Part shown: positions 47,123 through 56,142 of the stretch, one piece after another
Layout of the letters: each line of letters begins with the position of its first letter
Position numbering within the stretch: position 1 is the first letter of the stretch
Assembly: GCA_025153755.1 (NCBI GenBank)
Contig: JAOALD010000003.1
Coordinates: forward strand, 310,001-374,000
DNA length: 64,000 nt
Direction: 5' to 3'
DNA from: SAR92 clade bacterium H921
GTDB taxonomy: Bacteria > Pseudomonadota > Gammaproteobacteria > Pseudomonadales > Porticoccaceae
Notes under the pieces: model-generated
What the model saw: the letters and a program-made list of their open reading frames with translations, nothing else
Databases searched by the model: none
What the model was told of the DNA's origin: nothing
Program-made: the position numbers and the translations under genes

Positions 47123-48289
47123 ATGGACCATCACCTAATACAGCTGTTCTTTTTGATTTTCACGGGGTCAGCCGTGGTAGCCTCATTGGCACTATTTGGT
47201 CGGCAGCCATTACTGGTAGCCTATATCTTACTGGGTGCCGTGATGGGGCCTCACGGTCTGGCATGGGTCACTGATGTAGATCTGATTAGCGAAATTGCCA
47301 GTATTGGCATTATTTTCTTACTATTTCTACTTGGCCTTGATATGCAGCCGCAGGCTCTCGGTCGGGTATTGCGCCAGGTTACCCATATCACCCTAATCAG
47401 CTCTGTGCTATTTGCTGCAGTCGGATTTGCTGTTGCCCATCTATTTAACTACAGCCTACTTGAATGCCTAATTATTGGCACCTCTATGATGTTCTCTAGC
47501 ACCATCATAGGCATCAAACTGTTGCCCACCACTGTTCTGCACCATAAACATTCGGGCGAGCTAATGATCGGCATGCTTTTAATGCAGGATTTTCTAGCCA
47601 TTTTTGTGCTGCTAATGCTCATCTCTGGCCTCGATGGCGGCGACAGCCTAATTACCTTCGGTAAAAGTATTATTGCCCTGCCTCTGATTATTGGGGGTGC
47701 GGTACTGATGGTACGCTATATTCTCCAACCATTGTTTGCACGCTTTGATCGAATTGGCGAATATGTATTTTTACTCGCTATTGGCTGGTGCCTTGGAGTC
47801 GCGGAGACCGCAGAGTACGTTGGGCTGTCGAGAGAAATTGGCGCATTTATCGCGGGCATATCAATTGCGACCAGCCCCATTGCGCAATATATCGCACTTA
47901 ATTTAAAGCCTCTCAGAGACTTCTTTTTGATTCTGTTTTTCTTCTCGCTTGGTGGCGGATTTGATTTGTCACTAATTCCAAATATAGCCCTGCCTGCTCT
48001 TATATTGGCCGCTGCCATGCTTGTGCTAAAGCCGACCATATACCAAGCCTTGCTCCGCGGCCAGAGTGAAAGCCAAAGTCTGTCTTGGGATATTGGTTTT
48101 AGACTGGGACAAAATAGCGAATTTTCCTTGTTGATCGCCTATGTAGCCTATAACACTCAGCTGATCGGAAATAATGCTTCGCATTTGATACAGGCCGCAG
48201 CAATTGTTACTTTTCTGATCTCAAGTTATGTGGTGGTGTTCAATTTCCCCAACCCAATTGCGATCAGTGGAAACCTCCGGCGAGACTAA
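47123..48289 (+). CDS. cation:proton antiporter, CPA2 (Kef) membrane domain
   Basis: A 388-residue protein consisting only of the CPA2 membrane domain with about 11-12 helices. Typical stretches are IIFLLFLLGLDMQP (about 64-77), MMFSSTIIGIKLL (about 122-134) and FRLGQNSEFSLLIAYVA near 330. The TrkA-N nucleotide domain of full KefB/KefC is absent, so gating by glutathione adducts is not expected as in E. coli. The ion (K+ or Na+) is unknown. It begins 20 bases after the DUF934 stop and may be read from the cysI transcript. Confidence 0.85.
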   Translation: MDHHLIQLFFLIFTGSAVVASLALFGRQPLLVAYILLGAVMGPHGLAWVTDVDLISEIASIGIIFLLFLLGLDMQPQALGRVLRQVTHITLISSVLFAAVGFAVAHLFNYSLLECLIIGTSMMFSSTIIGIKLLPTTVLHHKHSGELMIGMLLMQDFLAIFVLLMLISGLDGGDSLITFGKSIIALPLIIGGAVLMVRYILQPLFARFDRIGEYVFLLAIGWCLGVAETAEYVGLSREIGAFIAGISIATSPIAQYIALNLKPLRDFFLILFFFSLGGGFDLSLIPNIALPALILAAAMLVLKPTIYQALLRGQSESQSLSWDIGFRLGQNSEFSLLIAYVAYNTQLIGNNASHLIQAAAIVTFLISSYVVVFNFPNPIAISGNLRRD

Positions 48290-48360
48290 AAAATAACTCT
48301 AAGGTGGCGCCGGCAAAGTTAAGCAAGACATCTGAGTGACTGCTGATAAGTAACCGAAAG

Positions 48361-49446
48361 CTAGAATTGCTTATTAGAAGTCTGAGTAAGACGGGCCCAC
48401 CATTTGAGGAGCAAGCGATCCGCGCTCTCCTCCACAGCTATACCCAATCGCTGATGAAGTTTTTTCTTCTGCACAAATGACACCTCAAATACCTCTGCTT
48501 CAGCAATACGCGACACCAAGTATTCATCACTAGTCTGCACATCATCTACTAGAGACAAATCCTTGGCCTGACTGCCGTACCATATTTCGCCGGTGGCGAT
48601 TTTTTCTATATCAATCTGGGGGCGACGCTCGGACACATAACTTTTGAATAATTCATGAGTATCTTCAAGCTCCGCGACAAATTTCTCTCGTCCCTCATCA
48701 GTATTTTCGCCAAACATCGTCAGGGTACGCTTGTATTTACCTGCAGTGAGAATTTCAAAATCCACATCATGTTTCTTTAGCACCTTGCTGAAATTAGGCA
48801 TCTGTGCAACCACGCCGATGGAGCCGACTATGGCAAAGGGAGCGGCCAATATTTTGTCGGCTACGCAAGCCATCATATAGCCTCCGCTAGCAGCAACTGC
48901 GTCGACACAGGCGGTCAGGGGTATACCCTTTTTACGCAGACGATCAAGCTGACTACTAGCCAGCCCATAACTGTGGACCATACCACCGGAACTCTCCAGT
49001 TTGATAAGCACCTCATCATTACTCGTGGCCTGAGTCAGAATTGCCGTCACTTCTTCACGGAGATGACTTACCGCCGACGCACTGACATCACCATCAAAAT
49101 TAAGTACAAAAACACGACTTTTATCAGCCGCTACAGCCTCGCCTTGGTCTCCCTGCTTAGAAGCTTTCTTTTCATCTTTTCTGGCCTGAGCTGCTTGTTT
49201 TTTCTTAGCCTTATTTAGCTTCTTCTCCTCGGCCTTTTGTAATGCCTCATCCATAGTCGCGAGCAACATAGACTCGCGCATATGCTCAAATTGTTCATTT
49301 AGCGGTGTTATTTCAAGGTGTCCCTTTTCATTACCCTGATTATTTTTCTGTCGGCCAGCCATAACAATGCTCACCACTAGGGCAAAGGCAAAAACAAACG
49401 TAGCTATCTTGGCTAGAAACAGGCCATATTCAAAAAGAAGTTCCAA
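48361..49446 (-). CDS. sohB: inner-membrane serine protease SohB (S49)
   Basis: SohB is a signal-peptide-peptidase-like protease with its active site on the periplasmic side. The 361-residue protein has an N-terminal membrane helix (about 8-30), a basic and Ala-rich linker (about 78-105), and the S49 core with the catalytic Ser in VDAVAASGGYMMA (about 186-198) and the Lys expected in LTAGKYKRTLT (about 235-245). The start is TTG, preceded by GGAG at a seven-base spacing, and the resulting N terminus MELLFEYGLFLAKI matches the family. It is 65 bases downstream of nudC on the same strand. Confidence 0.93.
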   Translation of the reverse strand: MELLFEYGLFLAKIATFVFAFALVVSIVMAGRQKNNQGNEKGHLEITPLNEQFEHMRESMLLATMDEALQKAEEKKLNKAKKKQAAQARKDEKKASKQGDQGEAVAADKSRVFVLNFDGDVSASAVSHLREEVTAILTQATSNDEVLIKLESSGGMVHSYGLASSQLDRLRKKGIPLTACVDAVAASGGYMMACVADKILAAPFAIVGSIGVVAQMPNFSKVLKKHDVDFEILTAGKYKRTLTMFGENTDEGREKFVAELEDTHELFKSYVSERRPQIDIEKIATGEIWYGSQAKDLSLVDDVQTSDEYLVSRIAEAEVFEVSFVQKKKLHQRLGIAVEESADRLLLKWWARLTQTSNKQF

Positions 49447-49511
49447 AACTCACTCCAGAGTAATCAATAATTAAGTAGTTGGTGAAACGAAAGTATAGCT
49501 CCTAAGGACAC

Positions 49512-50360
49512 CTAACCGAAGGCCAACCTAGCCTCGTCAATATACTGTTGAAGAAGGCGTCCAGACATAATAGTTGGAGGTGCAATGATACCTGGCAAAT
49601 TGTCATACCGAAACCAATCCGCTTCGGCGATTTCAACTCCATCAATGGTGATTTCATCTGTCACTGCATCAGCAATAAAACCGAGCATCAACTGCCCAGG
49701 ATAGGGCCAAGACTGACTGCCAAAGTAGCGAATATTATTAATCTCTACGCCCACCTCTTCAAAGACTTCTCGGTGTAGAGCCTGTTCAGCAGTCTCGCCA
49801 GCTTCCAAAAATCCAGCTAGTGCACTAAATCTATTCGCAGGCCAACTTGGATTGCGAGCTAGAAGGCACTGATCACCGCGGGTAACCAAAACAATAATGC
49901 AGGGGGAAATCCGTGGATAATTACTGATTTTACAGGCTTCACATGCTAGCGCATGCTCACTGTCAGAGACGGCATTTAACTCGCCACAGCTCCCACAAAA
50001 GCGATGCTTGTCTTGCCAATCAAGCAGCTGCACTGCTCGACAGGCCAGAGAAAAATCTTCATCATCAGCGGCCATTAATAGAGCGCGCAACTCTACTAGC
50101 GTAAAGCCTTCAGTGGTGGCGGCTTCGGGTAATAGCTCCCAAACTTCGCAGTCTCGCCCATGCCACTGACCCAGCGTTATGCGTCGTTCACAAAAAAACT
50201 TTAGCAGATCAGTGCAATCACTATCAATGACTGGGCCCTTGTAGTTAGAGCTTGAAGACACCAGTATATCTCCGGCTATTATCGCAACGATCCATTTTTT
50301 ATCAGTATTAATTGCCACAGAGCTGGCATAGAATCCGTTTAGGCTTGAGGGTGTTGGCAC
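49512..50360 (-). CDS. nudC: NAD+ diphosphatase / deNADding enzyme NudC
   Basis: NudC cleaves NAD(H) to NMN and AMP and removes NAD caps from RNA 5' ends. The 282 residues include a four-Cys zinc ribbon (CGSCGELN and CEACK, about 122-145) and the Nudix box GFLEAGETAEQALHREVFEE (about 185-204), then the NudC-type SQSWPYPGQLM stretch (about 217-227), where the QPWPFPxS motif lies. It starts with GTG. It is followed by sohB on the same strand and faces away from nhaB across 197 bases. Confidence 0.95.
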   Translation of the reverse strand: MPTPSSLNGFYASSVAINTDKKWIVAIIAGDILVSSSSNYKGPVIDSDCTDLLKFFCERRITLGQWHGRDCEVWELLPEAATTEGFTLVELRALLMAADDEDFSLACRAVQLLDWQDKHRFCGSCGELNAVSDSEHALACEACKISNYPRISPCIIVLVTRGDQCLLARNPSWPANRFSALAGFLEAGETAEQALHREVFEEVGVEINNIRYFGSQSWPYPGQLMLGFIADAVTDEITIDGVEIAEADWFRYDNLPGIIAPPTIMSGRLLQQYIDEARLAFG

Positions 50361-50557
50361 AGTTGGATTTACCTTATGACGTAGAATTTTAAGTCCAGCA
50401 AAAAGGCCGCCGAAGCTTGCAAATTATTATCGCTGAAGCTAAGGTTTCCTCCTTGAGTGTCTAATCGTATCACGAAAGCACTAGAGAATTGCGCAGGCTT
50501 TAAATTCACCTTAAATCGGCGTTCTTACAAGTTGTCAGAATAATTAAGGAATCATAG

Positions 50558-52063
50558 ATGACCCCTACATTACCCCAAGCATTTAAACAAAACTTTCTAG
50601 GAAACTCTCCCGGTTGGTATGAGGGCGCAATAATTGCTTTTCTCGCACTAAACCCATTAATTATGTATGCATTTGGCCCTTTTATTATGGGCTGGGTGCT
50701 CATAGCTGAGTTTATCTTCACGCTCGCAATGGCGCTTAAATGTTATCCATTGCAGCCTGGCGGCCTATTGGCTATCGAGGCGGTCTTGATGGGCTTAACC
50801 AGCCCAGAGGCGGTGTATAACGAGACAGTCGCCAACTTTCAGGTTGTACTACTGTTAATGTTCATGGTCGCAGGCATCTATTTTATGCGCGATATGCTGC
50901 TGTTTACTTTCACCAAAATTCTGCTTGGGGTGAAATCAAAAACTATGCTGTCGTTTTTGTTCTGTTTCGCCGGTGCATTTTTGTCTGCATTTCTTGACGC
51001 CCTTACCGTAACTGCTGTTTTGATTACCGTATCGGTAGGCTTTTACTCGGTATTTCACAAGGTTGCCTCTGGCAAAAACATTGTTGACACAGACCACGAT
51101 CACAGTGACGACAGCAATGTAGGTGGCTTGGAGCTGGAGAAACTAGAGGCTTTCCGCGCCTTCTTACGCAGTCTGATTATGCACGGAGCCGTGGGCACCG
51201 CGCTTGGTGGCGTGACCACGTTGGTCGGAGAGCCGCAAAACTTGCTAATTGCTGAGAAGGCTGGATGGACATTTATTGAGTTCTTTTTAGCGATGACGCC
51301 TGTCACTATGCCAGTTTTGGCCTTTGGCTTGGCCACCTGCCTCATTCTGGAAAAGACTAAAGTGTTTGGCTACGGCGCTGAATTACCTGAGGAAGTAAGA
51401 CAGGTATTGCAGGAGTCTAGCGAACATGATGAGTCCAACCGTACTCAGTATGACAAGGCATCGTTAATTACTCAGGTAGTGGTCGCACTTATTCTAATCG
51501 CCGCCCTCGCTATGCATTGGGCGCCTGTAGGTCTCATTGGTCTTATGGTTATTGTTCTTCTTACTGCTTTTAACGGTATTACTGAGGAGCATCGTATTGG
51601 CCACGCTTTTGAAGAGGCGCTGCCTTTTACAGCATTATTGGTGGTTTTTTTCGCCATTGTCGCGGTCATTCATGAACAACACCTTTTCTCGCCAGTTATT
51701 GCCATGGTGCTGGAGCAAGATGAAGCTGTTCAGCCCGGGGTATTTTTCCTCGCCAATGGGTTGCTCTCAGCTATCAGTGACAACGTATTTGTAGCCACGG
51801 TTTATATCAATGAAGTCAGAGCGGTCTTTGATGCTGGCGACATCACTCGTGAGCACTTTGACAAGCTGGTGATTGCGATCAACACTGGCACTAACCTGCC
51901 AAGCGTAGCCACTCCTAATGGCCAGGCGGCATTCTTATTCCTACTTACATCGGCTTTGGCGCCACTGATAAGGCTGTCCTATATGCGCATGGTGGTAATG
52001 GCCCTGCCCTATACCATAGTGCTGACTACAGTTGGGTTCCTGTGTGTGACATACAGGCTGTGA
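50558..52063 (+). CDS. nhaB: Na+/H+ antiporter NhaB
   Basis: NhaB exports Na+ in exchange for two or more H+ and suits a marine organism. The 501-residue protein has about 12 helices. Family blocks include the N-terminal [11 protein letters not shown] (about 12-22), [20 protein letters not shown] (about 144-163), [20 protein letters not shown] (about 217-236) and the C-terminal [20 protein letters not shown] (about 453-472). AAGGA precedes the ATG. It ends at a strong bidirectional terminator. Confidence 0.95.
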   Translation: MTPTLPQAFKQNFLGNSPGWYEGAIIAFLALNPLIMYAFGPFIMGWVLIAEFIFTLAMALKCYPLQPGGLLAIEAVLMGLTSPEAVYNETVANFQVVLLLMFMVAGIYFMRDMLLFTFTKILLGVKSKTMLSFLFCFAGAFLSAFLDALTVTAVLITVSVGFYSVFHKVASGKNIVDTDHDHSDDSNVGGLELEKLEAFRAFLRSLIMHGAVGTALGGVTTLVGEPQNLLIAEKAGWTFIEFFLAMTPVTMPVLAFGLATCLILEKTKVFGYGAELPEEVRQVLQESSEHDESNRTQYDKASLITQVVVALILIAALAMHWAPVGLIGLMVIVLLTAFNGITEEHRIGHAFEEALPFTALLVVFFAIVAVIHEQHLFSPVIAMVLEQDEAVQPGVFFLANGLLSAISDNVFVATVYINEVRAVFDAGDITREHFDKLVIAINTGTNLPSVATPNGQAAFLFLLTSALAPLIRLSYMRMVVMALPYTIVLTTVGFLCVTYRL

Positions 52064-52085
52064 TAGCAAGGTACTAATTCAAGCG

Positions 52086-52124
52086 CAATAAAAAAGGCGA
52101 TCTTTTAGATCGCCTTTTTTATTG
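52086..52124. terminator. bidirectional intrinsic terminator between nhaB and fadD
   Basis: Perfect 17-base arms CAATAAAAAAGGCGATC and GATCGCCTTTTTTATTG flank a five-base loop. The A and T tracts on each side give a U-rich tail in both directions, between the convergent stops of nhaB (52063) and the acyl-CoA ligase gene (52151). Confidence 0.95.
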
Positions 52125-52150
52125 CTACCCAAAACACAGTGTAACTTTAG

Positions 52151-53824
52151 CTAGACTGGACTCTTCTCTTGGGCTTTGAGATCTTTGCGCAATACCTTGC
52201 CGACATTGGTCATTGGTAGCTCATCACGAAACTCAACAAATTTGGGGACCTTGTAGCCAGCCATATTCTGTTTACAAAAGTCAATTACCTCAGTCGCTGT
52301 CAACTCACTGTCGCTGCGTACCACAAACATTTTGACCACCTCACCTGCCTTGGTATCAGCAACACCGATAGCCGCACATTGAGAGACGCCCGGGTGCGCG
52401 GTTAAAGTTTGCTCTAACTCGTTGGGATAGACGTTAAAACCAGACACAATAATCATATCCTTGAGTCGATCAACAATCTTGATATAGCCTTGATCATCGA
52501 CAGTAACAATATCGCCTGTATGCAACCATCCATCAATAATGGTCTCTGCCGTCTGGTCTTCACGTTGCCAGTAGCCTGCCATAACCTGAGGGCCGCGAAC
52601 GCATAACTCTCCCACCCCATCAACAGGTTGCTCGACGCCCTGTTGATCGATAACTTTAATTTCAGTACCTGGGATAGCAGTACCTGCCGTCCCAATTCGC
52701 TCAAAGCCTGGCGGATTCATAGAGATTACAGGTGAGGATTCGGTCATCCCGTAGCCTTCGCTAACAATACAGCCCGTGGTTCTCTCCCAGTCATCTGCGA
52801 CCGATTCGATCAGCGCCATACCACCAGACATAGTCATTTTTAAATTTGAAAAATCGAGCTTTTTAAAATCTTTATTCTCGAGCAAGGATACAAACAATGA
52901 ATTAAGACCAATAAACAATTCAAACTTAAAGTTTTTAATAGAGCGTACAAACAACGGGATATTGCGCGGATCTGGAATCAATATTGTATGCCCACGGGTG
53001 GCGGGAATAAGACCCATGCACAGGGAGTATGCGTAAATATGATAGATCGGTAACGGAGCTACCACTATATTGTTCTTCAAAGGCTTTTCGAGAATCGATG
53101 TGACATGCAGTGACTGCGCTATATTACTAAGCAGACTGTACTGAGTGAGCATTACTCCTTTAGATGCACCTGTTGTGCCGCCGGTATACTGCAATGCACA
53201 GACATCATCGAGACTTGCTTTGTGAGCAATATAGTTGCCACCTCCAGAAATCAGGTCAGTGAAACTAATATGCTTATCTCTGGCCAGCGGGGGTCTTTTG
53301 CCCATTAGTTTCATGGCTCCGCTGAGTAACGTTCTTTTTGGCTCAGGCAAAAGATCCAAGGGGCGCGTAACAATAACATGTTCAATTGCTGTGTCTGGAA
53401 GCGCGTCACAAAGCGTTTGGTAAAACTGATCGAGAACAACTACTGCCTTGACTCCAGAATCATTGAACTGATGCACTAGTTCACGGACCGTATACATAGG
53501 ATTAGTATTGACAATCACCAACCCTAATTTCCAAGCAGCAACCACAACAATTGGGTACTGCATAAGGTTGGGAAGTTGCACTGCAATACGATCACCAGGT
53601 ACTAGCTTGAGTTTCTTCTGAAAGTAACTCGCGACTCTTCTCGATAGCTGATCGACTTCACCATAGGAAAGAGTCTCACCAAGACAGGTATATGCGGGAC
53701 AGGCTGAAGAGTCAGAAATAGCCTGTTGCCAAATTTCAAGTAGTGATCTAGCAGGCAAATCTGGTTGTTTAGAGCCAATGCCTGTTTTTTGTTGCGCTTG
53801 CGAAATTGCGTCTTGCACCTGCAT
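52151..53824 (-). CDS. fadD: long-chain fatty acid-CoA ligase
   Basis: FadD activates free fatty acids to acyl-CoA via an acyl-adenylate. The 557-residue length equals E. coli FadD (561). The ATP-binding loop is YTGGTTGASKG (about 209-219), the A5 motif is EGYGMTESSP (about 353-362), the A7/A8 region is GWLHTGDIVT (about 430-439) and DRLKDMIIVSGFNVYPNELE (about 449-468), and the C-terminal Lys lies in TNVGKVLRK (about 541-549). GGGAAG precedes the ATG. It follows the VWA protein gene by 101 bases in a run of same-strand genes. Confidence 0.92.
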   Translation of the reverse strand: MQVQDAISQAQQKTGIGSKQPDLPARSLLEIWQQAISDSSACPAYTCLGETLSYGEVDQLSRRVASYFQKKLKLVPGDRIAVQLPNLMQYPIVVVAAWKLGLVIVNTNPMYTVRELVHQFNDSGVKAVVVLDQFYQTLCDALPDTAIEHVIVTRPLDLLPEPKRTLLSGAMKLMGKRPPLARDKHISFTDLISGGGNYIAHKASLDDVCALQYTGGTTGASKGVMLTQYSLLSNIAQSLHVTSILEKPLKNNIVVAPLPIYHIYAYSLCMGLIPATRGHTILIPDPRNIPLFVRSIKNFKFELFIGLNSLFVSLLENKDFKKLDFSNLKMTMSGGMALIESVADDWERTTGCIVSEGYGMTESSPVISMNPPGFERIGTAGTAIPGTEIKVIDQQGVEQPVDGVGELCVRGPQVMAGYWQREDQTAETIIDGWLHTGDIVTVDDQGYIKIVDRLKDMIIVSGFNVYPNELEQTLTAHPGVSQCAAIGVADTKAGEVVKMFVVRSDSELTATEVIDFCKQNMAGYKVPKFVEFRDELPMTNVGKVLRKDLKAQEKSPV

Positions 53825-53925
53825 AGGAACTTCCCTATTTCATATTATTAAAAGCGCCGGCCAGGGTAACTGGCTCGGCAGATAGATGAGCGTCAAGCCA
53901 ATCTATAATACAAAACCCAATACCT

Positions 53926-55101
53926 TCAGCGAGTCAGCAGTGACATACCTTTTTCAAGGCCACTCAAAGTCAGGGGAAACATCTTACCGTCAATCAACTC
54001 ACGCAACATCTGAATCGATGGGGTGTACTCCCAATATTTTTCTTGCACTGGGTTAATCCAAATAAGCTTTTCATAGGTTTCGGACATGCGTTGCATCCAA
54101 ACGGCACCCGACTCTTCATTATGATACTCAACACTTCCCCCAGGACTGGTGACCTCGTAGGGCGCCATGGACGCATCGCCAACATATATTACTTTATAGT
54201 CCGAAGAATATTTATGCAATAAGTCATAAGTTGAAATTTGCTCTTCTCGACGACGATTGTTATCTTTCCATACATAGTCATACATACAGTTATGGAAGTA
54301 AAAATACTCAAGATGCTTGAACTCAGTCTTTGCCGCGGAAAACAATTCCTCACATAGGCGTACATAGGGGTCCATAGAACCACCTACATCGAAGAAAATG
54401 AGAACCTTTACAGCATTGTGGCGCTCGGGAACCATTTTTATATCTAGCAGACCAGCATTGCGTGCGGTACTGCGTATTGTGTCATCCAAATCTAGATGGT
54501 CAGCAGAGCCCTCGCGAGCAAATTTGCGCAACCGACGCAGCGCCACCTTAATATTGCGAGTCCCGATCTCAACTGAGTCGTCGAGGTCTTGGTACTGACG
54601 TTCATCCCAGACTTTGACCGCAGTGCCCTTACCACCGGGGCCACCAATACGGATTCCCTCTGGATTAAAACCGCCATGGCCAAAAGGTGAAGTGCCATTA
54701 GTACCTACCCATTTGTTACCACCTTCATGACGCTTTTTTTGCTCTTCGAGTCGTTTTTTAAATTCCTCAATTAGTTTTTCCAGTCCACCCAAGCTTTCAA
54801 CCTTGGCTTTTTCTTCCTCGGTGAAGTGCTTCTCGAACTCTTTGCGCAACCAGTCCTCGGGCAGCAAAGCCTCAACGATGCCATCAATATTTTCGAGATT
54901 CTTAAAATAGGCACCGAAGGCACGGTCAAATCGATCATAGAATTTCTCATCCTTGACCATAATGGTGCGAGCAAGGAGATAGAACTCATCTACCGACCCA
55001 AAGGCTAGGTTATGTTCCATCGCGGAGAGCAAGTCCAAAAGCTCTTTAATAGAGACTGGGACATTGGCTTTCTTGAGGGTTTCAAAGAAATTAATCAGCA
55101 T
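53926..55101 (-). CDS. VWA domain protein, CoxE-like
   Basis: A 391-residue protein of the CoxE-like VWA group that works with MoxR ATPases. The N-terminal half (about 1-190) is helical with a highly charged region, and the VWA domain (about 215-390) has the metal-ion site VLIFFDVGGSMDPY near residues 235-248. The usual DxSxS reads DVGGS, with Gly in place of the first Ser. It lies 28 bases after the MoxR gene, so both are made together. By analogy with RavA-ViaA and CoxDE they may act as a chaperone for a metal- or cofactor-containing enzyme, but the client is unknown. Confidence 0.87.
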   Translation of the reverse strand: MLINFFETLKKANVPVSIKELLDLLSAMEHNLAFGSVDEFYLLARTIMVKDEKFYDRFDRAFGAYFKNLENIDGIVEALLPEDWLRKEFEKHFTEEEKAKVESLGGLEKLIEEFKKRLEEQKKRHEGGNKWVGTNGTSPFGHGGFNPEGIRIGGPGGKGTAVKVWDERQYQDLDDSVEIGTRNIKVALRRLRKFAREGSADHLDLDDTIRSTARNAGLLDIKMVPERHNAVKVLIFFDVGGSMDPYVRLCEELFSAAKTEFKHLEYFYFHNCMYDYVWKDNNRRREEQISTYDLLHKYSSDYKVIYVGDASMAPYEVTSPGGSVEYHNEESGAVWMQRMSETYEKLIWINPVQEKYWEYTPSIQMLRELIDGKMFPLTLSGLEKGMSLLTR

Positions 55102-55129
55102 AGAATAAGCTCATTTGCTTCAAATCAAA

Positions 55130-55975
55130 CTACCGAGCTTCGCGGCGCGTCATAAAGGCCAGTCGCTCTAAAAGATGCACATCTTGCTCGTTCTTTAATA
55201 GGGCCCCGTATAGCGGTGGGATGGCTTTTGTTGGATCGCGATTAGTAAGGATATCCTCAGGGATATCATCAGACATAATCAGCTTCAACCAATCTACTAG
55301 TTCAGAGGTAGAGGGTTTTTTCTTTAGACCCGGTATCTTGCGCACATCAAAGAAAATATCCATGGCATCATCCACCAACTGCTTCTTGATCTTTGGAAAA
55401 TGCACATCGACAATCCGTTGCATTGTCATGCGATCAGGGAAGTTGATAAAGTGGAAGAAGCAACGACGCAAAAAAGCATCCGGCAGCTCTTTTTCATTGT
55501 TACTGGTAATAATAACAATCGGTCGCTGAATCGCTTTGATTGTCTCACCTGTCTCGTAGACATGAAATTCCATCTTGTCCAGCTCGAGTAGCAGGTCGTT
55601 AGGGAATTCAATATCAGCTTTGTCAATCTCGTCAATTAATAAAACGACTTGCTGATCTGCAGTGAAAGCTTCCCACAACTTACCTTTTTTTATGTAGTTA
55701 CCTATATCTTGAACCTTATCACTCCCCAATTGGGAGTCGCGCAAGCGAGATACAGCATCATATTCATAGAGGCCTTGTTGCGCTTTAGTCGTTGACTTAA
55801 TGTGCCAAGACAGCAACGGCATACCCAGTGAACTGGCAACCTGCTCAGCCAGCATGGTTTTACCGGTTCCTGGCTCGCCTTTAATCAGTAAAGGTCGTTG
55901 CAGGGTCACTGCGGCATTAACTGCCATTTGCAGCTCTTCAGTTGCTATATAGTTGTCTGTGCCTGTAAATTTCAT
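55130..55975 (-). CDS. MoxR-family AAA+ ATPase
   Basis: A 281-residue AAA+ ATPase of the MoxR type. Walker A is GEPGTGKT (33-40), Walker B is VVLLIDEIDKAD (about 112-123), sensor 1 follows in IVITSNNEKELPDAFLRRC (about 155-173), which contains the Arg finger. The long C-terminal lid is typical of MoxR partners of CoxE-like proteins. It is co-transcribed with the VWA gene. The two lie between an acyl-CoA ligase gene and a RetSat-like oxidoreductase gene, so lipid or isoprenoid metabolism is one possible setting. Confidence 0.9.
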   Translation of the reverse strand: MKFTGTDNYIATEELQMAVNAAVTLQRPLLIKGEPGTGKTMLAEQVASSLGMPLLSWHIKSTTKAQQGLYEYDAVSRLRDSQLGSDKVQDIGNYIKKGKLWEAFTADQQVVLLIDEIDKADIEFPNDLLLELDKMEFHVYETGETIKAIQRPIVIITSNNEKELPDAFLRRCFFHFINFPDRMTMQRIVDVHFPKIKKQLVDDAMDIFFDVRKIPGLKKKPSTSELVDWLKLIMSDDIPEDILTNRDPTKAIPPLYGALLKNEQDVHLLERLAFMTRREAR

Positions 55976-56142
55976 AACTTAGGGATCCACAATAAATAAG
56001 GTTAAACTTCTCGTTTAGCGCTACATAATAATATAAACCGCTTATTACGTTACGTCTAAATCGCCCTAATGACCCCTACACATAATGATTATTGACGATT
56101 TGTATGACTGAACAGTCAAGACTGAGCGGCAAGTTTGGTTGC